Origin: Callaeas wilsoni
Lineage: Eukaryota > Chordata > Aves > Passeriformes > Callaeidae
DNA: 64,000 nucleotides
Direction of reading: 5' to 3'
NCBI GenBank assembly: GCA_013398955.1
Contig: VWPU01010313.1
Span: 78,066 to 142,065, forward strand
Shown: positions 1 to 14,823 of the stretch, piece after piece
How the letters are laid out: each line of letters begins with the position of its first letter
Position numbering within the stretch: position 1 is the stretch's first letter
Position numbers and translations under genes: made by a program
The notes under the pieces: model-generated
What the model saw: the letters and a program-made list of their open reading frames with translations, nothing else
Told to the model about the DNA's origin: nothing
Database searches by the model: none

Positions 1-3000
1 ACCGCTTGCCTTTTGCACCTCTTGAGTAAATTGGCTTCAGACAATATCATAGTCAAGAAATGTTTTCTCCATTAGCTAAGATAAAAACTCACATAATAGA
101 AGCTACAAGTCAGCAGTAGGATGTAACAAATACCTGAATGAAATTTGTCTCTCTTGTGAATGAAACTCATTCATCTCAGAAGCAGGGTTGTGGAAGCAAC
201 ACTATAAGCCTTGTAAAAAGTTTTATATAATTATGATAGTCTTACACTATACTTTTGGGAGGAATACCAGAGCTCAATTGTGGCAATATTTAATGCAATC
301 CTTTTCTTCTAGGTGAGTTTGGGGCAGATGGAAGTTCTGTTTTGGGTACAAGAGCCACATAGAAACCAAGCATTCTTCTAATTTTCTGAAATGTCAAATT
401 GGGGAGAAAGAAATGCTACTGTGGGACCATGCAAACAGCAAGACTTCAGTCACCTGATATACAAAGACCAGATTTTCAAAAGATATTTGAAGTGACCTAG
501 GAGTGTTGGAAAAACTTCATCCTTACAGAGTTCAGTCTTGGACTCTTGGCAGCCAATATTCCTCACAATAGGAGGGAGATTTGCCAAGGAATTTTGGATC
601 CGGTCTCTTCACTTATTCAAGACTTTGAAATGTGTTTTGTAACCCATGGAGGAAAAAGTAGGGAGAAATTAAAACTGTGACTCAGAACCATGCCTAGAAG
701 GTGTAAATTAAAGGGTTAGAAGACATCTCGCTTTTAAATAGTGTTCACATTCAATAGAGAAAAGCACCCCTTGATGTTGCACTGACTTTTTGATTTAGAG
801 CTCAGTAATTAAAAGCAGCTATTTTTAAAATGGATGTTTGTTAATCCAAGATGCTGTTACTTTGCATTTCATTCCAGGCAGGACTTTTATAAGTTTGCTC
901 ATAAAAAGCACCCCTAAAGGACCAGTTTTAAACCAAAAATCCTGTGAATATTTATCTACTGGATTTAAGACGTGATGAATTTAAAGAGCTTAGGAAAATG
1001 CCAGAAAAAGTCCACCAGTGCTTTCTAGCGCTGCAACTGATACGATATAAATTGGAAATGAATTTCTTTCAGAAGAGAGGACTTACATTGGAAATAGTAC
1101 TCTCTCACTGCACATCCAAGGAGAAAGGGGAAAAAAGTTGTGATTTTGCCATCTTGAATCCCTCCATGGGTGATCATCCCAGGGGAGGGAACTCTGCATC
1201 CCCCGGAGGAAGAAAATCCCTAGGCTTTAATTTTTTATCCAATTGGATCAATATGAATGGTCATGAAGGTTAGATTTTAGACTCGATGGTGTTTTCTTGT
1301 CATCCAAAGAATGCAGTGACAGCTTGGTTTTTCAGATCATCTGTGGAAAAGCAGCATGAAGAGAACTAGTATGGATTAGCTGCCTTTAACTTTTAGCTCC
1401 AGGATCTATTCCGTGCAGCAAAAGTTGGTTATGTGAGATTATGAGTGTCTGATTATGGGATTTTAAAAGAAGACTTGATCCCTGTCCATTGAGAATGCTT
1501 TAACTTATCTGTTTAGTCTTAATCTCACTTTATTTTCCTTACTTTAGTCCACTTATTTGTAAGTTCAATTTTCCTCTATTCTCATTCCTGTTGAATTGAG
1601 CTCTAATACTTTGAAGCCTTCCTGTTCTAGAAAGAAGCTTGAAGATGAGAGTATGTCTTTATTTCTAGTAAAATTCAAGTTACCAGGCACCTAGCTAATG
1701 TGTCTTGCTCAAAGGTTCATGGTTACACCCACCTCTAGATCTGGAGTCTGAAGAAAATTCCCACCTTCTCTGAACGCATCACCAGAGGGGTGTTAGAGAT
1801 CTGTTTTCATTGAACGTGGAGCACAGAATAGTTTCTGACCAAAGGTCTTCAGACAGTAAGCAGTTTCCTTCCACAGAACAGCTCTGGAAACACACATGAC
1901 CCTAGATTTTCTTGGTCGCATGGCTGTATTTGCAGGTTTTTATTCCTGATTTTGGTATAGACTGCTGAGAAGTTATGGAATGTGAGACATCAGGGGTTGC
2001 ATTGTCCTCTCTGTCTGAACCTAAAGACTGTGCCAAAGATGGCACAGGACAGCGCCTCAGAACAGGTCCCTCAGCCCATTTTGATTTGCCAGTGAAGAAT
2101 CCAAACTTGCCAGTCGTGTGAAATTCAAAGCTTTCCAGGGAGAAATCTCTGTGATCAGAGGATGCCAGGCTGGAATTTAAACGATATTGCTCTGCAAGTA
2201 TGTTTGCCAAGAGCAACACGAATGTAGAACCATCATTACATTTGGTCTGAGAACTTCAGTAAGCAAGCAGGACTTCATCCAGAAAAGTTCTGATAGTTTG
2301 AATATTTCCCTTCTGGTGAGTTTGTATTTTGTCAATCTTTGACAAATATCTAAACTCATTTGTCAATAAAAATGAGAAAAATGTAAGTTCAGAAGCATGT
2401 CAACACCTTCTGTTTTGTCATCAACTGTGATAAGGTTAACCTTGAATATTTTTGAATTTATTTGGTAAAGAAGAAAAATGACATCTGTTTTGTAACCTCA
2501 CATCTTCCTACACTTTCTGACAGCATGCAGCATTTTCACTGAACTGTAAGGTTTGCTCATGAAAGCCTGAGTTAATCAGAGGTGGCTATCCAAAGTTCAG
2601 TCAATAAATAGCTTGACTTTCTAGCTTGTAACAATATAAAGGGATCAATAAGAACTATGAATATTATTTCTCCATTTCCTTCTGCTCCATGTTAAGATAG
2701 CCATGAAGGACAGACTACTTCCCTTCTACCAGTTTTTTGTCCTTAGCTATTATGCTGCACCTGTTCAGGGAATAGAAAGACGTGTAATGAAAATACTAGG
2801 ATCTGAACATGTGCATTTAAGTAATACATTCCTGAACAATACCTTTTTATAGCCTTTGTGTATTTACTATCAAATCAGAATGTTTAATTTAAAAAATATG
2901 TAATTTCAGTCTTTAGGATGCACATGGGTGTTTTTGTCATTGTTCTTGCAGAACTGGCTCAGTTATGAATATTTAAGACCAAATCTTTGTCCTGAATAAT

Positions 3001-4529
3001 TAAGATCACTACTAAGAGCAAGCTTTTGTTTTGAAAACAAGTACATAATGTCTACCTTAACAACATATAGCACAGCTTCAGTAATGTCAGCCCACACGAA
3101 GCTTGTGAAACATCCATTATGCCAGATTACTTTCTGGAAAAGACTTTATTAAATGACTGTACTGGAACAATGAGGAAGTGTCCAGTTTGAATTGAATATC
3201 AATGTGGAGATTAAGCATTGACCAATGTGAAGTGAAGGGCATTTCTGAGGCAAAACAGAAAAAGCAAAGGCCAGTAAAGAGAAACACGGTTACATACTTA
3301 ATAGAGATTGTATAGAGAAAAAAGGCAAGAAGAAGGATCCAGGAGAACCAAGTCAGTTTTAAGTGTTTACATAAACACTAGTTATCTGCAAAACCAGTGG
3401 CTTTTATGTTTGGATTTTTTTAAGGGTTAGTGAAAGTGGCTGTGTACCTTGGATCTGTACCACACATGCAATTAGGGTTATTTGTGGCCAGACATTTACT
3501 GCAATTTTAAACAGAGGACTAAGACAAAGGCCATAATCTGGAAGAACATATTTAATACCCATAAAGAGTTAAAAGTATTTTAATTGTCAGGATGGCTGAA
3601 ATTCCAGGAAGGAGTCTACGGAAATAAGCCAAAGTAATCTTGGAACAATTCTCTTTGAATATTCATTGAGGACAAAGAAGATCTGAGAACAGGAAAAGTT
3701 CAGAATGCATCTCTGAAAAAGAAATTTGTGGAACAAACCAGACAGCTTAACTTTAAGACTCAGGAAGAACAAGTTAAAAGTGTCAAAAATTGCTGGGGCT
3801 TTTTTGGTCTTGGGTATTTGCCCTCAGTGCTGAAGAGGTCTGTTATTGCAACTAAACATGATGTTAGCTACAAATTTGGGGTAGTGGGTAATACAGTGCC
3901 ATAATCCAATACTTCTGTTAATAAATTCCATCCCAGAGAAGGAACAAATGCCAATTTGGGGCACTCTGAAAAGGGCACCTCAAGCTCTACCCTTTTGAAA
4001 ACAAGAGATAACAGCCTGAAATTCGTAAAATTAATTTCAATGCATGAAACTGCAGGGGAGCGAGAGAGGAAATGGAAAAAAACAGAGAGTAGGAACCATG
4101 CAGCCAAATACCACTACTACAGAAGCTGACCTAGCTCATACAGTTGATCATTAACTGCATACATGCTGATGTTTTGATGTTACTCTAACAAAAAACAAAC
4201 TGACTTTTTGTATCTTGTAACCTAAGAATCATACCTAACTTGTAAGAAACAGGTTGGGTTTTTTCCCACCTCACGTGGTGCCTAGGACCAGGATTCAGGG
4301 CTCAATGGCCAGTTTTGGACACCACAAAGTGCAGACAGAATTCCAAGGCGAGAGAAGATACCCAGGGAGAATCAGTTTAGAACACCTGATGTCAAAAGGA
4401 TGAAGGGATTAGACATAGCTGAGAAAGACAAGAGAGAACAGACTATCATAACATGTAAAGGTTTTGCTAATAGATGATCATCAGCAAATGTTCCACATGC
4501 TTTTTTTGACTATGACAGGAAAGAACGAG
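1..4529. other. non-coding stretch, no gene seen
   Basis: AT-rich sequence with only short open frames (longest 109 codons) that lack recognisable domains and have no convincing splice-flanked structure. I see no CpG island and no strong simple repeat. The stretch at about 4270-4440 ('ggctcaatggccagttttgg' and what follows) vaguely resembles internal CR1 sequence on the + strand, but it is too diverged to call. The region could be intergenic or an upstream intron of the AKAP7-like gene, whose 5' end was not found. Confidence 0.5.
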
Positions 4530-6180
4530 CCCTGATGTTCAGTGTTTTCCAAGGATGGAGTCTGCTTAGACCCCTGGCAGCTTGTTCTAGAGTTTCACCA
4601 CTGGGGTTTGCAAAGGCTGCAGCATGTTCTGTTGCCCTGTCACTATATACTGCTAAATCTATCCCCATCTCCAGCGTAATCACCCTCCTGGGTGGTTGTA
4701 GACAGCAATTTCATCCCTGCCCTTTGCTTCTTAAGTTTGAAATATCCAGTTTCTTCTCCTGTCCTATGTCTTGTGCTCCAGACATCTTTGTGACATTGTC
4801 CAACATGTCCACGTATTTCTTTGTACTGGGGAGACCAAAACTGGTCACAGCTCTCCAGATGTGGTCTTCCAAGTGCCAGGAGGAAAGGAAGAAGCACATA
4901 CTCTCCCAGCGCATGTGTGCAGATGGTTCCCATTGCCATAAAAGCGTGTGGCTGACTCAGTTAAGCTTGTCTGTCAGCATTTCCAGGTCCCATCCAGCAG
5001 AGCTGCTCCACAGCCACTCAGCCCCAATGCACGTGATGGATTATCCCATCCCAGGTACAAGATTCCATGCTTGTTTTTATTGAGCATCAGGAGGTTGCTG
5101 TCAGTCCACTACTGCAGCTTGCAGAGGGTCCTCAGCTTAAGAGTCCTGCCTTTCAGTCCTTCAGCTGCTTCACCTCAAATTTTGTATCACCCACCAGTTT
5201 GCTAAAAGCACACTCCATCCTCTCATCCAAGATAACCAACAGAGGTACAGTGTGATACCTGAGAAATACTCCTTGTACATGGCTGCCAGGCCTTTCAAGG
5301 ATTGACTATTACGGTATTAGTCAAGAATGCCCAGCCAATTTTTTGTCTACCTGGCAGTGAATCCTCACAGTTTGCCCAGTTTGCCTACCAGTTTACTATG
5401 GAAGAACCTGTCAAAGTAAAAGCCAAAGTAAAGGTATGCAACATCCACTGTTCTCCCTTCATTGACAGAGCCCCAAATTTTTGCTGCAGGATGTGATCAG
5501 GTCAATCAGTTTCCATTTGTTCATGAAAAATCTGTGTTAGTTGTTTCCAAAACCTTTCACTCCTTCATGTACTTTGACAGGGCTTCTGTGAGGACCTGCT
5601 TTGTAATGTTCTTGCTTCCTGATGTGAGGCTGACCAGGCTGTAGCTGTTTCTTCATTATTTTTTATTTTTGAAAATGGAAATAAGATTCCTCTTTCCCCA
5701 GTAATGAGAAACCTCTCCTGAACACCTAGAGCAATTTTGCATGACGTGGACCAGCTCCTTCAGCTCCATCCTTGAATTCAATTCTCCTCTATCACTGTGG
5801 GGATATGTATGTTCATTTCCCCTCCCTCACTTTTCTAAGTGATGCTACTAAGAGCAGAAGCTGTAAGGTCTGAGATCAAACTTTGCTAATAAAGAGTGAT
5901 GAGAAGAGTACTTTGATAATCAGACCCTCAACAGTGCCCTTTGCCACTAGTTTGTCTGCTCCTAGACAGCAGTAAGTACCATGTTCCTTGGTATTCCTTT
6001 TGCTGCTGAAGTACTTACAGAAGGTTTTCTTCTCAGCCTTCACGTCCATGCAGCGTCAAATCCAGTTGTGCTTGGCTTTCCAAACTTTCTCCCTGAAATA
6101 ATTCTGGGTGGTAACTGTACATTGTCTGTGGATAGTCTGTCCCTACCTCCAACTCTTGTGGCTTGAGCTCATTGGGATTT
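4530..6180 (-). mobile_element. old, diverged CR1 LINE fragment
   Basis: Read left to right, the region follows the reverse complement of an avian CR1 from its 3' part towards the reverse-transcriptase part. Recognisable stretches are 'gtcacagctctccagatgtg' near 4845 (CR1 'actggacacagtactccag...' region), 'caacatccactgttctccct' near 5440, 'gaggctgaccaggctgtagc' near 5626 and 'gaagtacttacagaaggttt' near 6009. Order and orientation are consistent throughout, so this is one element in antisense orientation with many small indels. The open frames inside (for example 4535-5083) are remnants and not genes. The right edge is uncertain and could reach about 6600. Confidence 0.75.
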
Positions 6181-7394
6181 ACACGCTTAGCCGAGCTGGC
6201 ATCCTGACACAGGTTCATTTCCTTGAGCACAGAAACAGAGCTTTCTTACCCTTTAAGAATGTTCCTTAGGAAGGCTCCTTAGGAAGGTCAACCAGCTCTT
6301 TCAAGTTCCTCTGCCTTTCAGGGCAGTATCCCTTGTAGCTGTGAGACTTCTTTCAGGCACTCAGTTTTGCTCAGTTGCTGTACTTGATCAAATCTGGCGG
6401 CAATGGTGAGGTCCATACCCAGCTTGGGTGACTGTAACCAGGCTGGATGGAAACCACTGTTGACACTTACTTGGAACTTCTTTGAAACAAACCATACAGG
6501 CCTGTCTTTGGCCATGTCCAGACAGGAAAAGCAATTTCTTTAGCAGGAAACATGGAAGGGGCACTCCAGGAAATCTGTAGCATATACCCAGCAAAGTTAG
6601 AAAAACATTTTCTAAGATTCTCCCTGCTGGTCTTCATCTTAATGGAAAATTCCCAAATAAATGCTTCCCAAAGTAGTTTAACATCTACTTGCCATTAATG
6701 AGTTTGATTTGCTCCTGTCTGCAGCAGAAAGACTTGCAATCTGCACATTGTGGTACACAGTGTGATGAGCAATATTAAGTGCACCCTTTTGTATGATATA
6801 GTCAGCCTGATAAAAATAGAAACAGACCAAAGCCTAAGGAAGGATTTCTTATTCTCCTACCATCAGATGAAACTCTTCAGACCCATAATTTAAATGTTTG
6901 TCTCATTGTAGAGGTGCTAAAAAATGTGTCAAAAGACTTCAGCTAGTTAGTCTGCAATTTAGCTTGAAAAGTTTGTTTCTTCCCATTCTTCCTAGTTTTT
7001 GAATAAAGAGATAAGGGAAAATGCCTGCTTGCCATGGTAGGTACATGAGCTATAATTTGCAATGAAATATCATGAACTGTGCCATACTACAGAAGCTTTA
7101 ATTAGAGTAATTAAAACACATTGTAACTTACCAGTGATTTTGCATTCAGTATATTTTAAACAGCTGAGCCCTGAAAAAAATGCAGTGATTTGCTCACTAC
7201 CACACATCAATGGGTTTCTGCAGCTGTGGAATCACACTCAAATTGAGCTTGCACAGGCAGCCAAATTATTCTTTAGGAACTGGAGAAAATCAGAGAATGA
7301 TATTCCTAGAGATAGACCATTAAAGAAAAATTAACTATTAGATCTCCTATGTATTTTTTGGCTCTTCGTACCTGCATGGCAGACTTCAAGGATC

Positions 7395-7397
<3 letters not shown>

Positions 7398-7425
<28 letters not shown>

Positions 7426-7551
7426 TAAAAAATTCATATATATATATATACATATATATGAATATATATGTGTATACATATATTATTTGTGTATATATAT
7501 ATATATGAATATATATGTGTATATATATGAATAATATATATATGAATATGT
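7398..7551. repeat. (TA)n microsatellite, interrupted
   Basis: About 150 bases of alternating TA, broken by short TG, TTAA and GAATA interruptions. It has diverged into blocks of the form 'atatatgaatatatatgtgt' that recur three times. It gives rise to a spurious tyrosine/isoleucine-rich open frame on the + strand. Confidence 0.9.
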
Positions 7552-10500
7552 GAAGGTTTCCCTCCAGTTAGCCAAAGCAAAGAAATATACTACAAGAGAA
7601 TATACTGTTTAGAGTACTGTGAGCATGGACCCACAGTAGAAATGAAAAGATACCAGGTATTACTGGCTGGCAGTTTCAAACCAGCTGCTTGTTAAAGAAT
7701 AATCTCACAAGACTGTAATTAAGAAATGAATATGCTTTTGAGTAAAGGAATGAGGGCTAGGAAATTTTTTCCTAACTGTTTCTTGGCAATTACATTAGCT
7801 TTGTATATATCCCCTGTGTGTTTTATTGTGTAGGCCTCTACCACTTCCAGAAGCTAGAAAATATAAAAAAAGTTCTGTCATTCCTTGCACAGATGCTTAA
7901 ATAAAGACCAGCTATGGGTAGAAGACATCTAATGCGACTGTGCTTTTACACATCCTGCACAAGCGCTTGGTGGGAAAATATGTAGGAGATTCAGCATCAA
8001 CATCCCCATCCCTGCAACGTGCTCCATTGCAATGGCTGGTTTGTGCTGTGCACCTTGTGCAGCTCTGAGTCCAGGTTCATGCCCAAACATGCATGTTCTA
8101 CGCACAGAAATCCCTAAGCTTAGACCACCAAGCGTGTCCTGCCCTGTGTCTGCTGGTGGAGAAGCAAGCAAGCCTATCCCCCTTACAGAGCAGTAAGAGG
8201 GGCTGGTGAGCCACAGCCAACTGCCCATCTGCCATTAGTTGTTTCTGCAGGCCCAGTGTAAGGACTAAGATGAGTAGTTGGGTGTCACCTAAGTAAAAGT
8301 GCTGACATCATCCTAGCCAGAACCCATCAGAGGCTGATTTGGACAGAAAAATGCCAGCTCAGGCACCAGATGAGCAAAACATAAAGATTTCCTTTGAGGA
8401 GAAACCAGACTGTAAACAGAAGATTTTTACACTTCAAAGTTTAGCAAGGTTAACATCCCTGAGATTAAATGTACACCACAGCATCTGTAAATGGTAGAGA
8501 AGGGTATCAAATCTTTAAAGGTCATGCAATCTCCACACGAAAGCAAGGGATTCCTGTCAAAACCGTCTCTCTGGGCAAGGATTGTTCTGATATTTTCAAG
8601 ACAGCACAACAAAACAGCTAATCATTATAGTTTTCTGGAGGACTCTCTACATAGTTAATTTACTCTCAACCACAGAGAAATAGAAGCACTTTATTCCAAC
8701 ACTGTTCCTTTTTTTAAAACTACCTTTCTGAAAATGTAATTGAGTCAGCTGCTCAAGTGACAGCATTCACAACAGGGAAAGGATGAGTCTTCAGTGAGTG
8801 ATTAAAATCTGGAGCAACCCATTAAGATAACCATAAAAACATTTAATTGCAGATCTAGTCCAATATCAAGAATGTGTTTGTCATAGGACAAAAGAAGAAG
8901 AATAAAATAAAAAGAAAAATTAATACAAGCCGTTGGAATATATTTTTGCTTTCTTGGGAGCTTTTGAAAATTGTAGGCTATTTCTGATACAGAAACTTGT
9001 CACGGGACATTGCTGCCTCTCACTGCCCACCAGGCTGTCCCTTCTTGCTTCTCAAAACTGTGAGCGCCTTCTGCCCATGCAGCAGGCACCAAATTTCATT
9101 GGTGTACTCCTACAGAAGACAGCAGCGGGGCTGCGACTGAACTAGGGGCACATAGGAACCTTTGCTTGCTTCAAATACTCATTTGTCTACAAAGCCAATA
9201 AAAAAAAAAATAGTCAAACTTCACAAAGCAATAATGCTAAAGAAAACAACTACCTGGACAGCCCTTGATAGCACTCACAAGAAGTGATGCTTCTCTCTTG
9301 CACAATAAGCCATTACAGCTACAGCCCGTGTACAGCCCCAGGGCGGTCAGGGTGCCCCACTCTGCCCCAACAGGGAACCAGGGGAGGATGTCCTGGCTTA
9401 GGACAGTGGTAGGGATAAGGTCATGCCAGCCTTACACTCCAAACAGCAGGAGCGTCATCTCAGGTTGAGCGATGAGGGTCCAGTGTTTCCTTCCATGAGG
9501 ATCTACTCCCACAAGATTTACTTCACCATGCAGGGTTTATATAGCATCGGTCCCTGTGCTGAACATTACATGGGTCATCCAGCCCTTGTCCCTTGTCCCT
9601 GGCAAGGAGTAGGGTGCTGAGGGATGGTGGTGCAGACTCCTCCACAACCAGAGGGAAGCCAGTGAAGGGATCAGGATAAAAAGAAAACAATCCAGCTGTG
9701 ACCCGCATAAATCGGCTGGGCGCAGAACTACAGATAAATTCTGTCAGTAACTGAGCTTCCTTGGGAAAAGAAAATAGCCTTATTTTCTGGATATATTGTG
9801 TAAAACGATTTCAGGATCTTCCTGTTTTACTGGTCAATCCATCTTTCAGCTGACCCATAGCAGACCTCAAGTAAAATGTTTTTCACAAAATACTTGTCAG
9901 CGCTGTATAAAGACATCAGTTGTTGTGACCTGATGGCATGCAACCTAATTTTTTATGATTAAAAAAATGCAGAGGCCTTAACATACTAGGGAGAGAGTTA
10001 TCAATAGAGATTTTAGTAGAGGACTCAGTGGGGTCTGCAATGTAATCTGCATTCTCCCTTTGAAGCATGATTTGAGAAAAGTACATTTGATGGTACCAGC
10101 AAGTTGTACACTGCCTGCTTTAGCTGTCCTGCCTTCTCAAAGGTCAGACAACTCTTCTAAGAATTGTTATTTAAACACTCACTGGTCATCTAATCATATT
10201 GCTTGCTTAGGGGCACATACTCAGTAGTAGTCAATTTATTAATTTAAGAATGCTGGGAATTCCTCAGCTCAAATCAGTTGGATCCTTCCCTTTAAAAGCA
10301 ACATGCTAAAGAACCCATATTGTCTACAAATCTTTATCACATACACTTTAATTCATCTCTAAATGCCAACAAGAGTGTCTTCTCAGCCAATTTCAAAGCA
10401 CATGCAGAGCAACAATAAAAAAGAAAGGAAGGAAGGTGAAGGAGAAGCTTTTATACAAGTAGGTCACAACCAGCCCTAGTCACTTATTCATTAACAATTA

Positions 10501-12690
10501 CCTGAGAGTGGCCAAGACCCTCAGGTGTTTTGTGTAAGAAAACAGGCCAAAGCAGTAAATCTATTGAGGAAATATTTGGTATTTCTGCTATATCAATGTT
10601 TGCCCCACCACCTTCCCAATTCTATCTGATAAGCAGTAACCTGTAATAGTTCAGCTCCAGTTTAAATCACTTTATTAACCACAGGTGTAGATGGGTCACA
10701 CTCATGAGAAAGCCTCAGTCATGTGAATTGGATTTGGTATAAAAACCCATCCCAGTGCTATTTGTGTTCTCTTTATAAGCAGTGAAAGTTTCAGTCCAAA
10801 GATTTATGTTTAGTGTCAAAGTTGTTGCTGACCAAAGCACTTTAAAGGATTTCTGTGTAAGCTGTTGGTATTGTTATTAGCAGGTAGGTAAATTAATAGA
10901 TGGTTAAATTTTACTTCACAACTGTTTTCGTGGTTTTAGTGTTACCATTTGAAGAGCAGCATTTGGTTAAGCAAATGTGCTGTGCACAGAGAAATGGCAA
11001 GTTATGGCTTCTGCTGATGTGCTTGAAAACACTTAAAGGTAATAGGGCTTTGTGGGCTGGGAGAGAGGAGAGGGAATGGTGTGGTCTGAGCTAATTTGAT
11101 ATTAGTGACGGTAAAAATGTAGCTATTATAGGCAGAAAAATCTAATTGCTCAGGATGTTTGCATTGTGGCTTTTTATGATGGTTCTGTACTGTGCCTTAT
11201 GACCCTACTTTTACTTCTAAGGGGATCTCCCTTTGAAATGGGCTCCTTGAGGTATCAAACTTTTTGTAGTGCCATCCATTAGTGCTGGTTTATGCAGCAG
11301 GAGGTAGCAGTCTGCTATGAATTTGAGTTATGAATTGTTTATACATTTCCTATTTTAAATCTCTGTTCTCAGGGGTTTTTTTGGCTGTGCCTATTTGTGA
11401 CACTAAAGTGATTGGAAAAGTAAAGAGGGGCAAAACCTAAGTCTACTTGAACTTATTTTGTATCCCATTCTTTAGGATGGGGAAATGATCATAAAAATTA
11501 TTTCTTTTCCCTTTTATTTGAATTTTTTTTTCATTTTATTTAACTAATGTCTGTCCTTGGAGCACACTGATCTGAGGCATCAAATTGTCAGTTAATGTAT
11601 GTTTGTAGAAACCTGACCCTCTAAGATATAGCTTCTTAGTGTGCTGTGCTGATTCTGTTATTGCCCTTAATAGGCCTTCAAAGACATGCAGCTTGAATAA
11701 TAATCTAAATCGTAGGTTGTTACCAAGTGTCTATAGGCCTAATCAGCTGCCACCACTGGGAATAGTTAATGACAAAAGTGTCCCATTTCTTTGTAACTTA
11801 TGTGTATTATTTTTGTTTATGCTTTAGCATTTGCTGTCATGATGTTCTTCAGAGAAACAGGACAGTAAAGTTTCTCTCAGCCTGAAGGTTGTCCTTTGGG
11901 TCTAGCATGTGATTTTGACAACAGCTTGACTATGAACCTGGTGTTTATTGGAACAATGCCAAGTCAGTAGCTTTGAAGTGTAAATCTCCTGTTTTGTTTG
12001 CCCAAGAAGTGCAGATGAGCCCTGGTAATGCAGGTCTACCTTGCCCTGGGAGTACTTAGTAGTGTGCCTGAGGGATGGTAGCCTGAGCTGAGAGGATTTC
12101 ATCACCTCTGGAGGATGTCTCCTGGCTCCACAACATTGCTGATGGGCTGGGGAGCTTTGCTTGGGTGAGATGCAATGAGCAGGGGTGATCCCTTTGCCCT
12201 TGTCCCCTGCTGACCACTGCTCTGTCTTGCTGCCCCAAGAGCTTGTCTGTGGCTGTTGTTCCCTTTCACCTATGGAATAACTGTCTTAAATCCAATTTGC
12301 CTCTCTTCCACTTAGCTATGCAGTAAGTCTTCTGTGACTTTCTTTAGGCTTTCTAACTGCTTTAATAAGAGCATGGCCTTGGGAGATATCTTAATCTGGG
12401 AAGCCAAAAAGGGAATATTGTGAGGGAAAAATTGCTTCCTTAAGTTGCTTGCTCTGATCTGCAGAGTGGATTTGTGGGTCCTCTGCAGACTGCTAACAGG
12501 GATAAGTCCTTGCTGCTCTCTGTTAGATAATCTTTCCTTGCTTTTGGGATACTTTTAGTGCTGAAAGGAACTTATGGATATAGAGTGTAAAGGGTGCTCA
12601 CAGTTAAGGAAAGAGCGCTCTCATTTATACTCCTATGTTGACACATATCAGCAGTCTGTATAAGTAAAATATATGTTTAGGTTACAAAAA

Positions 12691-12736
12691 TGTATGTGTA
12701 TATACACACACTATGTGTGTGTGTATATATGTATAC
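12691..12736. repeat. TG/TA microsatellite forming an inverted repeat
   Basis: A short dinucleotide tract where 'tatatacacacac' is followed, after a three-base spacer, by 'gtgtgtgtgtatata'. The two halves are reverse complements, so the block is an almost perfect palindrome. Confidence 0.8.
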
Positions 12737-14785
12737 AAGCTGTAACTAAAGATTCTTGTTGCCATAGTGTTTAATTCTAAAAAAACAGCCCTCTCCCAAA
12801 CCAGAGCGTTTTTTTCAGAGCTCTTTTATTAATCATTAGGTTTTGTGGTGTTCTTTATTCCTTTTATTGATGTTGTATCTAATGGTGTCAGTCTGCCTTG
12901 AGATGTTAAGACAGACTATCAAAAGATAAATTTTCTGTAAGACTTAATTCAAAGAGATGTATTATTCCTGCAGCTCTCTTCCATGTTTCCAAATATGATC
13001 TCATGAATTTAAATAGATCAACTACAGTTGATGTCTCTTCTTGATCTATTTGAATTGCTTCTGAAGCTACTGATCATATGCTTTTGTCTCCTTCATGCTG
13101 GTGGCACAGCTGTCTGCTCATTCAAGGCCCAACTTCTGAGGTTCTGGGATTATTCTATGCCTCTAAACTGGCTCTAAAACTGCTAGCTCTTATAAGTAAT
13201 CAATGCTAGCTCATTCTTGGCAAGGATTTAATCCACACCAGGGTTTTGATGGAATGGTTCAATTACTCTTTCTCTTAAATTTGATAGTCAGATGTAAAAG
13301 GAATAAAGGAGATGGGACAGTTTCCATGACTCCTAATGATATTGTGCCTTACTGTGCAATTAATAGTATTTATAGCTTTATGTACTCTCTTCTGCCTCCT
13401 TCTTGATATAGAAAGGTGAATTACTGCTTCCTAAAAATCCATAATAAAGACAAAATAACTCCTGCAAATACCTTCTTTATAGATCGTTTGAGCAGTTAAT
13501 TAAGTAAAGCATGGTTTCTCTTTTCAGTGACTGAACAAAACTCAAAGCAGTTTCTAAAGAAAGTGTGAGCCTATATATATGCTGAAGGTGCATTCCACAA
13601 ACATATTAGAATTACTTGTCTTGTAGCATTAGGCAATATTTTCTTTTCCTGTGAATGCTTCTGAGTAATAGCCTTGTTAGAACTTCTACAGAAACAAGCT
13701 TGACATTTCAAAAATCCCCATTTATTTGTTCCCTGGAGTATCTCGTCTAGCAAGTGCTCTGCATTTCCTTTCCTGCTCCTGCTATCCTCTTGTGTGTTGA
13801 CATCACATTTGAAGTGGAGATAACTGACCTGCAAAAAAGCTGCCTCTTCTTTGGGCATCTCTGACCTGCCTGAAAGTGCACAAGAGCACTTCAGCCACAG
13901 AAAATTACAATATCTCCAAGATGTTTGTGCCATGTTAATTTTGTGTGAATATGAGGGTAGTAAGTGCTTACATTAACTCTGACATGCTGCACAAGCCACA
14001 GCATGTAAGAAATGTTTGCATAATACATACCTAGAGCTGTTGTTCCTCCCCAGGAGGATCCTAGAAAATTAAGATTTCATTCATGGAAAAGCTATCTTTC
14101 AGGATTGCCATTACTTTGAAGACTCAAAAACAATCACAAAATATATCAAAGCAGTTAATTTGTTCCTGCTGTACTCAAGTGCCTGTGTGTGTCTTAATAG
14201 CTTCTTAATGGATGCTTAAGAAATTCTGTCTGTGTCCAACAAGCAGAGAGCTCTCAACACTTTATGGCTGATAATTACCCGTGAGTTTAGTTAATAGGGT
14301 TAATAGGCTGCACTGAGAGGTTGGCTTTTTGCTGTCATATTAGGGAATTTATTGTCAAAGTTTTGTTACCTGGGATGTCCCAATGTGTTGCTTTAAAAAA
14401 AAAAGTTGAGAGATGGAAAGGAGAAAAGCTCTGCATTTACTGACCTTCAGCAGCAGCAGATCGCATTAAGTTGGATAACTAAGTACAGAATTGAGCTCTG
14501 TCCAAAATAGTGTTTGATCCTATAACTTGTAACGCTGGGTAGATTGTGTAGTTTTATTAAACTTTGTGCAGTACCAGATTAAATTTGTACAGCAGACTTC
14601 CATTTCCTTGTGGCAGCCTGTTGGGGGACAGCCAGGGGCAACCTTCTGCCCTGTCCTGCTGCAAGCTCTCTAACCCATCCCAAGACTACTGGTGCAGATG
14701 CTGTGGGTAGTCACTTCCTGGTATACATGGAGGGGTCATTCCAGCCCAACACATCCTGCTAAAAGAGAAACCAGGACAAAATAGT

Positions 14786-14823
14786 TTTTTTTTTTTTTGG
14801 TTTGTTTGTTTGGTTTTTTTTTA
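14786..14823. repeat. T-rich / GTTT simple repeat
   Basis: A run of about 15 T, followed by 'ggtttgtttgtttgg' and a second T run. It could be a reversed A-rich retroposon tail, but no flanking element was recognised. Confidence 0.75.

Noticed and set aside
4535..5083. 182-codon + strand open frame
   Set aside because: It lies in an antisense CR1 remnant, with no domain and no codon pattern of a gene.
13571..13933. 120-codon minus-strand open frame
   Set aside because: No recognised motif and no visible promoter or splice context; expected by chance in 64 kb.
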